A stretch of 64,000 nucleotides of DNA from the NCBI RefSeq assembly GCF_025370935.1, contig NC_133495.1, positions 4,270,646-4,334,645 on the forward strand, read 5' to 3'. Positions 29,548-39,666 of the stretch are shown here, in pieces. The notes below the pieces were generated by a model. That model did not search any database. It worked only from the letters and a program-made list of their open reading frames with translations, and was not told the origin of the DNA. The stretch is from Choristoneura fumiferana (Eukaryota > Arthropoda > Insecta > Lepidoptera > Tortricidae). A program made the position numbers and the translations under genes. Numbering within the stretch: the stretch's first letter is position 1; each line of letters opens with the position of its first letter.

Positions 29548-29635
29548 CGTGTAAACTCTTTATTGTACTAATAAAACAATTTAAATCGAGAAATGTTGTG
29601 ATAGATGTACAAAAGCAAACATAGCCCTTTAAGGG
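29548..29635 (-). mobile_element. LINE 3' tail (complement of ATCCCTTCAGGGAT type)
   Basis: GTGTAAACTCTTTATTGTAC ... ATAGCCCTTTAAGGGATCTCT, the same order as 42305-42425. Short, no coding part. Confidence 0.55.
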
Positions 29636-30117
29636 ATCTCTAAAAATTATAAAAAAAAACTTGGTGCATCATGTTCTGCCGTTTCCGGCTTGCAAAATCA
29701 TAGTTACTTAGGTACTTACTAGATACGTTTACTAAGAACTATCGTTACTCAAAAATTCATTCACCGAATAAAACATTGTTTTAATAACCATTGGTGGTTT
29801 TTTTCTGGATTATTGGTTGTCAATCCTATATTTTTTAAATTTGGTGCTATTTTCCATTGCCAGCTTACGCTGGCCAGCCTCTAATATTAGGTACCTACTT
29901 AGGATACTTATGGTGTAATATTAATCCATGTACCTATTTCACGCTGTAACAGACTTCCGCCATCCCTTGGGAACGTGACCGAAATATCCCGCAATTATAT
30001 AACAAAAGACATTTAACTAATACTCATAACCCTATGTTTGTCCATCTCAGCGACGCTGTACGTATAGTCATCCAAAGTTATTCATATTTATCCCCTTAAA
30101 CCTCTTAACGTAGTTGA

Positions 30118-30151
30118 TATAAAGGCGAGCAATGAGCTTCTTTAGACATCA
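30118..30151 (+). promoter_or_regulatory. Possible TATA plus initiator core promoter
   Basis: TATAAA at 30118-30123 and an arthropod-like initiator ATCAG (A at 30151) are 33 bp apart, the usual spacing. A 67-codon frame opens 40 bp downstream. Each motif alone is common by chance in AT-rich DNA; only the pairing is suggestive. Confidence 0.25.
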
Positions 30152-30190
30152 GCTGTACCAACCTTTCTCACTAATCCAACTAACCCTAAG

Positions 30191-30394
30191 ATGGACCAAC
30201 GCTTAAAGAAACAAAACGCCAATTGTCTGAGAGTGTCAGAACACCATGCAAAATTACCAGTATATCAATACAGCTCTCTAAAAAAACAAACGAGCGTTAT
30301 CGCATATAAAATACACGAAGGCTCTCAGAGCATTGGGTGTAACAGTCCGCAAATTAAAATTTGCACTTTTAAAAACCGAATATTTCCGGTTTGA
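30191..30394 (+). CDS. Unassigned small open frame downstream of a TATA/initiator pair
   Basis: A 67-residue frame, MDQRLKKQNANCLRVSEHHA to CTFKNRIFPV. It is basic, with three Cys and no signal peptide or membrane segment, and I recognise no family. The ATG context (CCTAAGATGG) is acceptable. It is reported only because of the promoter-like pair 40 bp upstream; random frames of this length are frequent here. Confidence 0.18.
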   Translation: MDQRLKKQNANCLRVSEHHAKLPVYQYSSLKKQTSVIAYKIHEGSQSIGCNSPQIKICTFKNRIFPV

Positions 30395-30702
30395 AACCGG
30401 TTTACGGTAACCGCCGTCTTATAATGCGTTGTTTATGGTAATTTGCGCTTATATTGTTTTTTTTTAGGATGCTGTCTCCTGTGGGATTAGTGGTTGTGTT
30501 TTGTTTCGTTTATAATGGGAAATCATGGTTATGGGTACTTTGGCTATCGTTGATGTCATCTACAAATGTAATTTTCAAATTATTTAGGTACAGTACAACT
30601 ATAATATGTGTTAATGTCACTCGGAACTAGACATTTTTGACCAAAAATTATACCGTAAAAAAATCAAAGTATAGTTAATGCAAATTCAATACACTCAAGT
30701 TC

Positions 30703-31090
30703 GAATAAATCTACATAAAATCTACATAACTGGATGTCAAAGATAATTTTGCTTGAAAGAAACGTAGAAAGAGACGTGCATAATTAAACTATAACTACAA
30801 TCTAATTCCATATACTAATTCTATAATATAATTAATATCTACACTTATAATGAGATTGGCAGCATTTACTGCGAAACGTCAACCATTTGCCTTGGAATAA
30901 TCTACATAAAAATCTACATAACTGGATGTCAAGATAATTGCTTGAAAGAAACGTAGAAAGAGACGTGCATAATTAAACTATAACTACAATCTAATTCCAT
31001 ATACTAATTCTATAATATAATTACATATACCTACACTTAAATAATGAGATCCAGTGGCAGCATTTACTGACGCCAACGCCAAACCATTTG
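30703..31090. repeat. Tandem duplication, about 189-bp period, two copies
   Basis: Copy 1 (about 30703-30890) and copy 2 (about 30893-31090) share ATCTACATAACTGGATGTCA, GCTTGAAAGAAACGTAGAAA, GAGACGTGCATAATTAAACT and onward almost base for base. The shared word AACGTAG sits at 30761 and 30950. Differences are mostly 1-2 base length changes in A and T runs. No coding content. Confidence 0.85.
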
Positions 31091-31838
31091 CCACCGCCAA
31101 AGATTTTACTTTTCAAGCTGTTTTACATCTTTTAAATTTTCTTTTACTTATTCTTCATTCTTTAAAAACATATTTCGGAAATGTCGTGATCGAACATGGA
31201 TAAAATTTAGTTTCAACACAAAACATGAACTTTGATTAAAAGAAAGAAAGAAAATAATTTATATATAACGGCAGTGACTCAATACGCAGGTAATACTTGT
31301 AGCATCGCTTAAACAAAAACTTAAAATTAAAACTAAGTAACTATTATAAATATTGACGGTGGCCGGCGTCGCGGTATAGACCGGGACCTAGCTGTCATGA
31401 GAAGTTGGAAGTCCCAGGGAGAAACCTTTGCCCAGCACAGAAAATCACTAATTAAAAAAAATCTAAGCGAGAGAAATCTTGCAAAATTCGACTAAATTTG
31501 TTCCAAGTTCACACCTTCGTCCGCTCTCTCAACTGGTCCCACAACACACTATCAATCACGTTGGTCCCCTGTATCAATTCCTTTATCTAATCCCTCTATT
31601 ATGCAAATGTTGGCAATAAAAAATTGCAGGTAACGGCTTGCGAATCTTTGTTGGACAGCAGCTGGACGGGTGGATAGTGAATGACTTAAGAATTCTTTAG
31701 TACGTGAAATATTAATGCATTTAGAAATAATGCATCGTTTTTGCAAGTATGAAATTGTTAACTTTCTTGAGTTACGGTGGTTATGTTTCGTTGGAGTTTA
31801 GTTTGTTATGCAATATACAACGTGTCTCTTCTTTTTTT
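31091..31838. other. Intergenic, nothing assignable
   Basis: AT-rich. A short patch at 31355-31440 (GACGGTGGCCGGCGTCGCGG to GGGAGAAACCTTTGCCCAGC) looks like a decayed LINE tail (cf. GGCCTTTGTCCAGCAGTGG endings). No gene seen. Confidence 0.35.
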
Positions 31839-32029
31839 CGTTTCCACCAATAATGTGTGAAGATGTGTTGGGAGGAATGTGTTCCCACCCATCACCCACC
31901 CGTCCTCGCTCTGCTCAGATTGTTTCCACCAGAGATGTGCTTTACGAGGATGTGTAAATGAAGCGTTGCTATTGGTTCATGAAAACACATTCCCTCGTAA
32001 CGCATTCTCGCACATCTTTGGTGGAAACG
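31839..32029. mobile_element. MITE with CGTTTCCACCAA ends and internal copies of its own end
   Basis: The left end CGTTTCCACCAATAATGTGT is inverted at the right end as ATCTTTGGTGGAAACG. An internal direct repeat of the end (GTTTCCACCAGAGATGTGC) begins at about 31921. The GAAGATGTGT, GAGGATGTGT and GCGAGAATGCG-like words alternate between. Length 191 bp. Confidence 0.75.
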
Positions 32030-32354
32030 GAACTTTCTCTTGTCCAGAGAGTAGACACACGTTATATATTTCTATTTTTAGGTGTCGCAAAAGAGTAACT
32101 TGACTGACTGACAAATAACAGCTAACAACTTAAACCACGGAGAAATTAAGGAAATATGTGTTTGTGTAATATATATGTATTTGTAAAATCAAAACTTAAC
32201 TTTTGTTTTTTTTTCTAACAAACTTCATCGTAAATTCAATGTACTCCATCCTAGAACCCAACTAACGTAGCCTGTCACGCTAGAAATATCAAACATTTTG
32301 CTTTACATTGCGTCTTCGAATAAACTTTAAAGTGTAGTAGATTCGAGTTCAACC

Positions 32355-32418
32355 ATGAAATTAGTAATCAGTTTTTTAATAGCAACATTTAGCAATACAC
32401 ATACTGTGGTGTTTTCTC
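32355..32418 (+). CDS. Candidate first exon with signal peptide (small secreted protein)
   Basis: ATG at 32355 opens MKLVISFLIATFSNTHTVVF, a short basic start followed by a hydrophobic core as in a secretory signal peptide. A possible but weak splice donor (TCTC|GTGATT) ends it at 32418 in phase 1, which fits the acceptor at 33121. A diverged copy of this exon and about 90 bp around it (ATGAAATTCTCAATCAGTTT) sits at about 33046, directly before exon 2, so exon 1 appears duplicated. Without the splice the frame stops after 29 residues. Confidence 0.25.
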
Positions 32419-32554
32419 GTGATTTTTTCTTCAAGTTTTTTTAAAATTATTATTTAATAAAGTAACTTGACTCCTTAGGGGTCCGTAGGATCTATGCCAG
32501 AGGGAAACAGCTCAGATAAATGTCATTTAATTAAGTACTTACTATTAAATGTAT

Positions 32555-32860
32555 GGAGGCCGAGGTGGTCTAGTGGTTTGACCTATGGCCTATCAAGCAG
32601 AGAATTGTGAATTCAAACCCCGGCTCGCACCTCTGAGTTTTTTGAAATTCATGTGCACTTACATTTGAAATTACCACGAGCTTTACGGGGAAAAACCTGC
32701 ACAAACTTGCGAAGCAATTCAATGGTGTGTGTGAACTTCCCAATCCGCACTGAACCCGCGTGTGAACTATGGCCCAAGCCCTCTCATTCTGAGAGGAGGC
32801 CTGTGCCAAGCAGTAGAATTTATATAGGCTTGGATGATGATGATGATGATAATGATGATC
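32555..32860 (+). mobile_element. SINE family beta, full length
   Basis: Head GGAGGCCGAGGTGGTCTAGT (A-box region), B box GAATTCAAACCCC, GTTTTTTGAAATTCATGTGC, ACGAGCTTTACGGGGAAAAA, AACTTGCGAAGCAATTCAAT, CCCTCTCATTCTGAGAGGAG, and a (GATGAT)n tail. Length about 306 bp. It is the best copy of this family in the window. It lies in the putative intron of the gene proposed at 32355-33532. Confidence 0.8.
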
Positions 32861-33081
32861 TTTTTCCCTTTAATATTCCTCTATCTAATTGGTGTCCATG
32901 GAATTAATTAAAATTCTAAATATGGTCAATGGATGTTAAAAGTTTAAAAACACTGCTTTTAAGAAATAAATCATACTGTAGGTACCTACAACTTGTATCT
33001 CAAGTAAACAAACCATCGTGAATTGAATTTGAGTTCGATCCATGAAATTCTCAATCAGTTTTTTTTAATATCGGCATAGCA

Positions 33082-33357
33082 ATGGACCTGTGGTTTTTGC
33101 TCATGTTTTCTTTCTTCATAGACAGATCACAAAATGTAGAAATAGAAGAAGATTCTTTTGAAGATAATCCAATATTTCTTAAGATAAAATTTCTTAAGGT
33201 ACACCCCAAGTTTAACACCTATGGACAAAAGAGATACAAAATTATAAAAGATAGAAAGAAAAATGAACAGTTGTATCTATACTTTAAACAAATGAATGAT
33301 ACTGGACTAAAACACAAGACGAAATGTAAGTTTTATGTCACGCAGAGATATTTATAG
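33082..33357 (+). CDS. Candidate small secreted lysine-rich protein (novel), main exon
   Basis: An open frame of 91 codons starting MDLWFLLMFSFFIDRSQNVE, itself a plausible signal peptide. Within it, a splice acceptor (TTTCTTTCTTCATAG, ending 33121) and a strong donor (AAAT|GTAAGT, 33325|33326) define a 204-nt exon with phase 1 at both ends. The exon encodes a Cys-free, charged segment: acidic IEEDSFEDN, then KIKFLKVHPKF, YGQKRYKIIKDRKKNEQLYL and YFKQMNDTGLKHKTK. After the donor, an acceptor at 33500 (TTCTTAATTTTAG) opens a last exon giving SSTNIDPTRA and a stop at 33530-33532. With the upstream exon at 32355 the joined frame is 300 nt (99 residues plus stop). Alternatively translation starts at 33082 without the first intron. 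I do not recognise the family. Chance remains possible. Confidence 0.35.
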   Translation: MDLWFLLMFSFFIDRSQNVEIEEDSFEDNPIFLKIKFLKVHPKFNTYGQKRYKIIKDRKKNEQLYLYFKQMNDTGLKHKTKCKFYVTQRYL

Positions 33358-33500
33358 CAGTACGTTTTTTACTAAAATTATAACAGTACTTGCTAAAGCG
33401 ATTTACAAATTAGGTTTGGGTATGCCTTTCGTTTTTTTATTCATATTCACATTGAGTTATTCATGCAACCATGGTATTTAAAAGATGTTCTTAATTTTAG

Positions 33501-33532
33501 CCAGTACAAACATAGACCCTACAAGGGCGTAG
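33501..33532 (+). CDS. Candidate terminal exon of the small secreted protein
   Basis: Acceptor TTCTTAATTTTAG ends at 33500. Joined in phase 1 to the exon ending at 33325, it adds SSTNIDPTRA and a TAG stop. No AATAAA lies in the next 100 bp; the nearest weak form is ATAATATTAGAAAA. Confidence 0.25.
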
Positions 33533-33689
33533 CAACATTTATATTTTACTAGAACATAATATTAGAAAAGCAGTAATTACTTAATCAATTTAAAAACTCG
33601 AGGTTCGAAATTATGCGACAAGCTCGCAAATTATTTTCAAATGGATTATTGATAACTAGCAGACAAGATTTTATTTTAAGGCGCAGGTT

Positions 33690-33760
33690 TGCCAAGGCTT
33701 CCTCACGATGTTTTCCTTCACCGTAAAGTTCGTGGTAAATTGTAAATGTGATATTACAAC
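33690..33760 (-). mobile_element. SINE core fragment
   Basis: GCTTCCTCACGATGTTTTCC and TTCACCGTAAAGTTCGTGGT are complementary to the SINE core GAGCTTTACGG..GAAAAAC.. seen in family beta. The same core (TTTCCTCACGATGTTTTCCT) is at 49838-49870. Confidence 0.6.
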
Positions 33761-33922
33761 ATCATTAAATTCATCCTGATGAATGCAATTTTACCTTTAA
33801 GTAAAAAAAAATATTACCGTGTTAGTTTTTAGATATCTTAAATATTATTAAGAGTATTAATTACTCTGAACATTAATAATACCATAATAACTACTACTTT
33901 TCAGCCATTGGCCGAGTCCTCC

Positions 33923-34082
33923 TGACCACTCATTTGAATGTGCTTGACCCCTCCGTGCCGACATGGAAATTTGACCGTAGGGTCATCTGGACCACGCCGG
34001 ACAAAGCTGGACCTAAAAAAAAACCATTGGTCGTCTTTTACAAAGGGTGACCCTTTAAATTGGACACAAAGGGCCGTGACCC
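33923..34082. promoter_or_regulatory. Cluster of GGTCA/TGACC half-sites
   Basis: TGACC occurs at about 33923, 33945, 33972, 34049 and 34078, and GGGTCA at 33980. These include an everted pair TGACCGTAGGGTCA and the near-palindrome AAAGGGTGACCCTTT (34042-34056), with a second CAAAGGG..CCCTTTG pair right after. GGTCA is the half-site bound by nuclear receptors such as ecdysone receptor partners. No gene is placed next to it, so function is conjecture. Confidence 0.3.
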
Positions 34083-34950
34083 TTTGTACGTTTTAGGGTT
34101 AAGATTAGAGGTGTAACGGCTGTGAAGGGGTTAAATAAAAGGTGTTGGTTTATGGGTGTTTACAATAAGCTGTATTTGTTTGGAGATATGGGTTTTTTTA
34201 AGTACAATAGAGTCTTTTTTCTCTCTCGTTGTCCCATTTTTACTGTAAAGATATTTAATAATTTTATTTCTACTAGATAAAGAAGTTTTGGCCAATATTT
34301 GGTTTGGATGCGCGCGTAAATAGCTTTGATAATTGTATTACTTAGCCACTGTATTTTTAATTGTTCGAACTCTAAGATTTGTAGGTACTTATTAAGAATT
34401 TAGCACAAAGAAGAGCTAAAAATGCTTTCTACTATTGCGCAACTTTGCCTTGCCGTGTCTTGTATGACATGACAAGATGCTTACCTTTAGCCAAATTCTA
34501 CAAGAAGCGAGAAATATAACATGGCAACGATTTTTGTATGAATCGTTTGATCGACAAAAAACACTCTTTTTGCTGTTGCAATAAACTTAGTAAGTCCACG
34601 TGTTCCTGAGAAGAAGGGTTTTGAGGGAGAAACAGAAGGTGATCTTAGAAGAGTTTTTTTTTGGTTCTAAGATAGAGATGATAAAGGAACAGATAATCAG
34701 AGTAACATTGTGTTTTGTAGTTGGCTGACATAACGAAGTCACGGGCATAGCTTTTAATTTATATTTGAAATTAAAGTTAAGAATTATCCTTCAATTATTT
34801 ATTTTACGAATTAAAAATGAACTTAGAGAGAGCAATAGATGACATAAGTATGATATATAAGTGACAAGTGTGTGTATACATCTACAAGGTAAAGTTTAGC
34901 TAAGCAAAATTATATGCCATTGGAACTTCAACTTTATGTTAAGTAGACCA
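34083..34950. other. Intergenic, nothing assignable
   Basis: AT-rich, with a decayed hairpin-motif fragment (TGTTCCTGAGAAGAAGGG, 34599-34620) related to the element at 18518. No gene seen. Confidence 0.35.
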
Positions 34951-35070
34951 GAGGCCGTATTGTTTTATGTTTCTGATGCCCGCGATCGCAATGAAATGGC
35001 AGTTTTTGTATGCGAAATATGTCATTTGATTGCGATCGCGATCGTCATAAACGTTAGGCAATACGGCCTC
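34951..35070. mobile_element. MITE, family A, copy 2
   Basis: GAGGCCGTATTG start, GCGATCGCAATGAAATGGCA and its complement, and ACGTTAGGCAATACGGCCTC end. 120 bp, against 121 bp for copy 1 at 770-890. Both copies are preceded by AGACCA. Confidence 0.75.
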
Positions 35071-36353
35071 TGAACTTATATGCACAAGAAATAAATGGTT
35101 GATTGATTGAATAATTTAATTTCATGATTGCACCATGACTTTGCGGTTTCTTTATTTATTTAATGAAATTGCACAGAACATACACAGTAAAACTTTAAAC
35201 TTAAACTTTAAACTGTTTATTTCAATAAAAATTGCATAATTACTTGATTAACCTAGCTTCTAATCTTAAATTAAAAGGATTTTTTGAGTTAAGGAGTCTC
35301 TAAAATTTGTTTGTACAATGTGATCCTAATATAATCATTCTCATATTGCTATACTCACTCAATTTATCTTGACATTCGGAACTACAACCCAGTAAGGGTG
35401 TTGCAATAATATACCAAGGTTAAGGTAATTTTTAAATCTAATTCATAAACATTATCTTATCTTATCTTAAAACATATAGGTACATTTTAAGAATCCCAGA
35501 CGATGTATGCCTCAGAGCCTAGAAGTACAAAACCATTATACAGATGTAGGTAGTGCGCTAAATAATAACAATTATTCACATGAACTGCTTCGGCAGTGAA
35601 AAAAATGCAATGCGTGTGATTTGTTCCCATGGCTTGAGATGCAACATTTCCTTGCTTCTATACAGATGCAAGTAACATGCGACGTGAACGTAGGAAACTT
35701 GAAAGAATCTATATTTGGGTCGATCAACTTTTTCTTGTTTGTTATTCTGTCAAGTTGTCCAAGAGACAACAGTGACAGAGTTTCTTAAAGAAAACTGTTA
35801 TAATATAATGCTACTGATGTGCTTTGGAAATTGACGATTAAATGATGGGCTTGTAACTACGACAAAAACGTACGCTCTATGAATTATAAACCACAGAAAA
35901 CATGGAGAAACTCATGGTTTTAAAGAGTTGTCTAGGGGACGTAACCATGGCAACGCGGTATAGGGAAAAGTTGATCGACCCATTTAATGACTACTTGTTA
36001 TTGCCCACGACTCTGTCTCTGATATAAATTAATCGTTAATCGCTGCCGAAACTATAAGTTTTCCGGGATCCTATTTCCTATCTTATTTCCTCCTTAGGAT
36101 CAAAAATCATACCAAATGTCATCCAAATTGCATTTGCAATGAGTACCGTAGTACTGCCGAAAAACCGTTGTTTAAATGAAAAGTAATTGAAGCTAAATGG
36201 ATTTACAAAAACTTAGTTTTGGACGTATTTTTACAGTTTTTACTTGTTGACCAGATTAACTATGTGGCAAAAACTATTAAAAGTGACTATTCTATTAATC
36301 ATTATAATATAACTATAGTCTATACCTAACCTAACGAAAATTTCAATATATCA
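35071..36353. other. Intergenic; possible LINE tail at its start
   Basis: TTTCTTTATTTATTTAATGA AATTGCACAGAAC at 35150-35180 is a minus-strand retroelement tail type. The short minus-strand frame 35572-35769 lacks support. Otherwise nothing assignable. Confidence 0.35.
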
Positions 36354-36722
36354 ACAGCGTGTATTTTACTACCTCAAACTGTAATCAGACGAAGATTTAA
36401 GTGCTATCAACCGATATCAAAACAAATTGTTAATTTAGAATTAACTAACAGAGCGTAATTAATTTATGAAATATTTCAAGCAGCAATGTAATGCGTACAA
36501 TAATTTGATACGAGAGAGAAGCGTTATGTGACAGCTGTCACGTCAACAAGTGCGACGTTTTGAATAAAAACAAAGTAGTATCACGTAGTGATTCATTGCG
36601 TGCTAATTAATTTTGTAAGGGAAATAATAAGTCTACATTTTTTACTAAAACATAATAAAATGTGATTATTAGAGCCTTCACTAACTACCCAAGTTTGAGG
36701 TAGTATCAAAAATACACGCTGT
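36354..36722. mobile_element. Foldback MITE with CAGCGTGTATTTT ends
   Basis: Left ACAGCGTGTATTTTACTACC TCAAACT; right AGTTTGAGGTAGTATCAAAA ATACACGCTGT. The arms are inverse apart from a short indel. About 369 bp with an AT-rich interior that contains GAGAGAAGCGTTATGTGACA; no transposase. Confidence 0.7.
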
Positions 36723-37929
36723 ATAAGTTATAGACATCAACAAGTACCGATTTAAAAAAAACCTCGTTTTTAGACTTCATCTCAATACATGATATGGTTA
36801 TTGTCACTTAGCCACCTTTTATGATAAAATACCTACGATTAAAAGCCTGCATTACATCTGGACTGGACATCATTTGATTAGTGCTGCCACCTACATTTCT
36901 TAGGCGACAGATTAATTTTAAATGCCTCCTCCATTATACTAAGTTAAGTACCTCATCTCGTCCTCCGTAATTCATGGCCACAACTACAAAGCGCTTGTGA
37001 ATTGATTTGTGAATTAACTACATTCCCAGAGATGTGATGAGAGCAATAAGTAAATAAATAATTGTAGAGCTCAATGATTCTTGACTCTACTGCCAAGGTA
37101 ATAAGTGTGTAAATCTTTTGGAGCTAACTGCTACTTACCTGTTGTAAAGTCACCTGCATTAATCTCTGACAGATACATAACAGCGGAGCGTGCAAAAATA
37201 TCTTTCACATCCTACGGGTACCGGCCCTAGAAATAGAGTCGTAAATATCTGAATATTTATGCACGCATTGTTGTGTCAGATATTGGTGCTGGTAACTGTA
37301 CATAACACACATAGAGACGTATATAAGAGCTAGTTACGTTAGTAAATTTACATACCTACCTACGTACATACATCTAACCATTAAGTTGGAATGTGACAGA
37401 TTGTATGTAAATTAGAGTTGACATAATGTTGTGTATGGTTTGATCTTACGATTTATTGTTGGTGTTTGATAGGACAATGCTTGTGCGTTGTGTTACTATT
37501 TTTGTATAGTTATATGTATATTAAAGCAAGTTGCAATACATTAGGAGGCCGTACAGTGAACGAGATGGTAAATCAAGCACCTCAATGTAGGTATGTACCT
37601 ATTCTACGTATTGTTGTAAAGCGATCACGCTTGACTTTATTGTCCAGTTTGGTGAATAATTAAGCACAGGTCACTTTCAGACGTCCGAGCGGTCTGACCC
37701 CACCCTCAAAAACAAACAACTTTGTAGGTTCTATACAAATAAGTTCAATAACGATTCGAACAATACAATATAGGAAAAGTTTAGGTGAAATTACTATTTA
37801 AAATTTAGCTACCCGATATTTCTCCGCATCGTTGTAAAACATGAAGCAAATATTAAAAGAAGTAGCCTTTATTCACGCCATTGGTTCGGCAATAATGCCA
37901 ACTATAGTTGCGAAGTAAATATACATAAA
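36723..37929. other. Intergenic, nothing assignable
   Basis: AT-rich. A weak inverted pattern at 37185-37270 (CGTGCAAAAATATC; GATATTTTTGCACG-like) may be an old MITE. No gene seen. Confidence 0.35.
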
Positions 37930-37978
37930 AGTGGGCAAAAAAAAAACGAAATCAACCGATTTTAATTTTTTGCCCACT
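37930..37978. repeat. Short hairpin (AGTGGGCAAAAAA arms)
   Basis: AGTGGGCAAAAAA (37930-37942) is inverted at 37966-37978 (TTTTTTGCCCACT) around an A/T-rich loop. It resembles a minute mariner-type MITE, but no TA duplication is clear. Confidence 0.6.
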
Positions 37979-38256
37979 CTCGATATAAGTATAGCAAAAA
38001 GACTAGTTACACAAAAAATAGCTTAGTCTAAATGGTGTAAACATAACGTGAGCTCGTCTGGCTTATCCCTCACGGGGGCAGCGTGTTATCTTTGCCCGCC
38101 CTCCCCTGAGAGGCGCGTGTGTATCAAATATTAAAAACACCATGTATGTACATACGGCAGGGTTGGCGACTAAAAACGCTAATAAAATTTAGCATTCACT
38201 TGTAAATGAGCATTCTAGCGAATATTACATTACAGGTAAAATACAAAATAACAGAA

Positions 38257-38374
38257 GGGCTACTACGAAATTCGAAAATCGAAGTTCGTATCGTACATCC
38301 CTCTCGCTCTCATACTAAATAATATTAGCGTTAGCGGGACGGTACGATACGAATTTCGAATTTCGTAGTAGCCC
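38257..38374. mobile_element. MITE, family C, best copy
   Basis: GGGCTACTACGAAATTCGAA start and TTCGAATTTCGTAGTAGCCC end are exact inverses over 20 bases; inner arms AAGTTCGTATCGTAC and GTACGATACGAATTTC continue. The centre contains AAATAATATTAGCG. About 118 bp. Confidence 0.8.
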
Positions 38375-38764
38375 CTCAGGAGCGTTTTAGCGAGTATTCG
38401 AGCGAGCGTTCTGCGAGCATAATAATAATATTTCGTTTAATTCGAGTAACTTCAATAGTCTAAGGCTGCATACTAAAGCAAAGACAACAGTTAAGACGAC
38501 ATAAACTTTATCTTTGTCTGATACGTTTTTATTAGTATATCGCTCCTTTTCTGTCTCATAACGTAATTTATCTCATTTCGTTGGTATTAATTTAGATGCA
38601 AGCGGCAGCGGTGTGCTTCCAGGTAACCACTATGCGGCAAGCGTCTCAGCCGCGCAATGCACAGAAAATACCAGGTAAATTGGATGCGAAATATTCAAGA
38701 GTAGAGATCTATCGTTCATGATAGAAGCAGAAACACAACCGTGCGCTCCAGAACTCAAATTGTC

Positions 38765-38985
38765 GATGTAGGGATAAGACCGCACATCTGCCGCATGCAT
38801 CCTAATCGTTGGACCAAAGACCAAGTTCCATGCTACGGCCACTAGAGCAGAGGCAGACCTGGAGGAGATGGCGGGACGATTTGGACCGTTTCTAATCAGA
38901 CTGGCAAGCTGGCCAAAAGGAGAGACGAGTGGAAGAAAAAAGTGGAGGCTTTCGTCCAACCCGGCCTAACGGCCACTCAAGGGTT
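38765..38985 (+). mobile_element. LINE ORF2 C-terminal remnant, multiply frameshifted
   Basis: In one frame HICRMHPNRWTKDQ, in the next RPLEQRQTWRRWRDDLDRF, then after a stop SDWQAG, and finally RDEWKKKVEAFVQPG. Joined by eye these follow the usual order of RTE-like LINE ends (C.MHP.RW, RPRRRWRDDL, W......RDEW, EAFVQQW). At least two frameshifts and one stop. Confidence 0.65.
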
Positions 38986-39432
38986 TATTTTAACTTAGCA
39001 TGCCGATTGAGTCGACTGCTCCTATTGAGTCGAGTCGACCTCGGACTTTGGACACTAAGGGATAGTTATGCAAGCAATTGGGGTTTTTATGCTACATCGT
39101 TTCGAAAAGTCTACGTTCTTGCGACTCTTTCTAAAACAAAAGTCTTTTTTTATAAACTGTTTTGACAGCCCTCGCTGTCCGACGCGCCGGCGAGTCTGGC
39201 ACGCACACAGCCACAGCGCACACAGACGCGCGTGTGACTCACCTCACTCGCCTCACCTGAGGGTGTGTGGGCGCACCATGCGTTATGAGGGAGGAGGGAT
39301 AGTGTCTGAAACAATCTATTTTATGTAAAATTAATTACAACCTTTCACCTTATGTTAGTACGTCGAGGTCAAAGATATATCTTACACTTTACTATCTTGT
39401 CGTTGTTATTTCTTGTTTGATATAGCATACAG
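38986..39432. other. Intergenic with GC-rich patch at 39165-39290
   Basis: A pyrimidine-rich tract ending TTTTGACAG (39168) precedes a GC-rich stretch with repeated CACACAG/CACTCGCCTCACC words. It could be another exon of the gene proposed at 39433-39817, but no donor can be fixed and three frames are partly open. Confidence 0.3.
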
Positions 39433-39522
39433 TGACAAGGCATTTGAGTGTAAAGACATCTTTGATCTCGACTGTACTCCTTCTAACACGGGGATGATTT
39501 CAAGATCTTTTCGACACATGCA
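39433..39522 (+). CDS. Candidate internal exon A of an unrecognised gene
   Basis: Acceptor TTGATATAGCATACAG ends at 39432. The frame reads DKAFECKDIFDLDCTPSNTG and MISRSFRHM, with two Cys, and is more GC-rich than the flanking DNA. A donor CA|GTCAAA at 39522|39523 is weak; it would leave phase 2, which fits exon B. No ATG or signal peptide is visible upstream, so a first exon would be further left. If the intron is not real, the frame continues open into low-complexity residues until 39658. Confidence 0.25.
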
Positions 39523-39666
39523 GTCAAAACCGTTTAATTTAGTTATTCAATTTCATCTTGTTATTTTATGTAAAAAAATTGACCTTAATTCGATTGTTAC
39601 TTTTTGTTACTCAATAAATATTTATCTGATATGTCAAATTATATTATGGTGGTTTTAAATTTGCAG

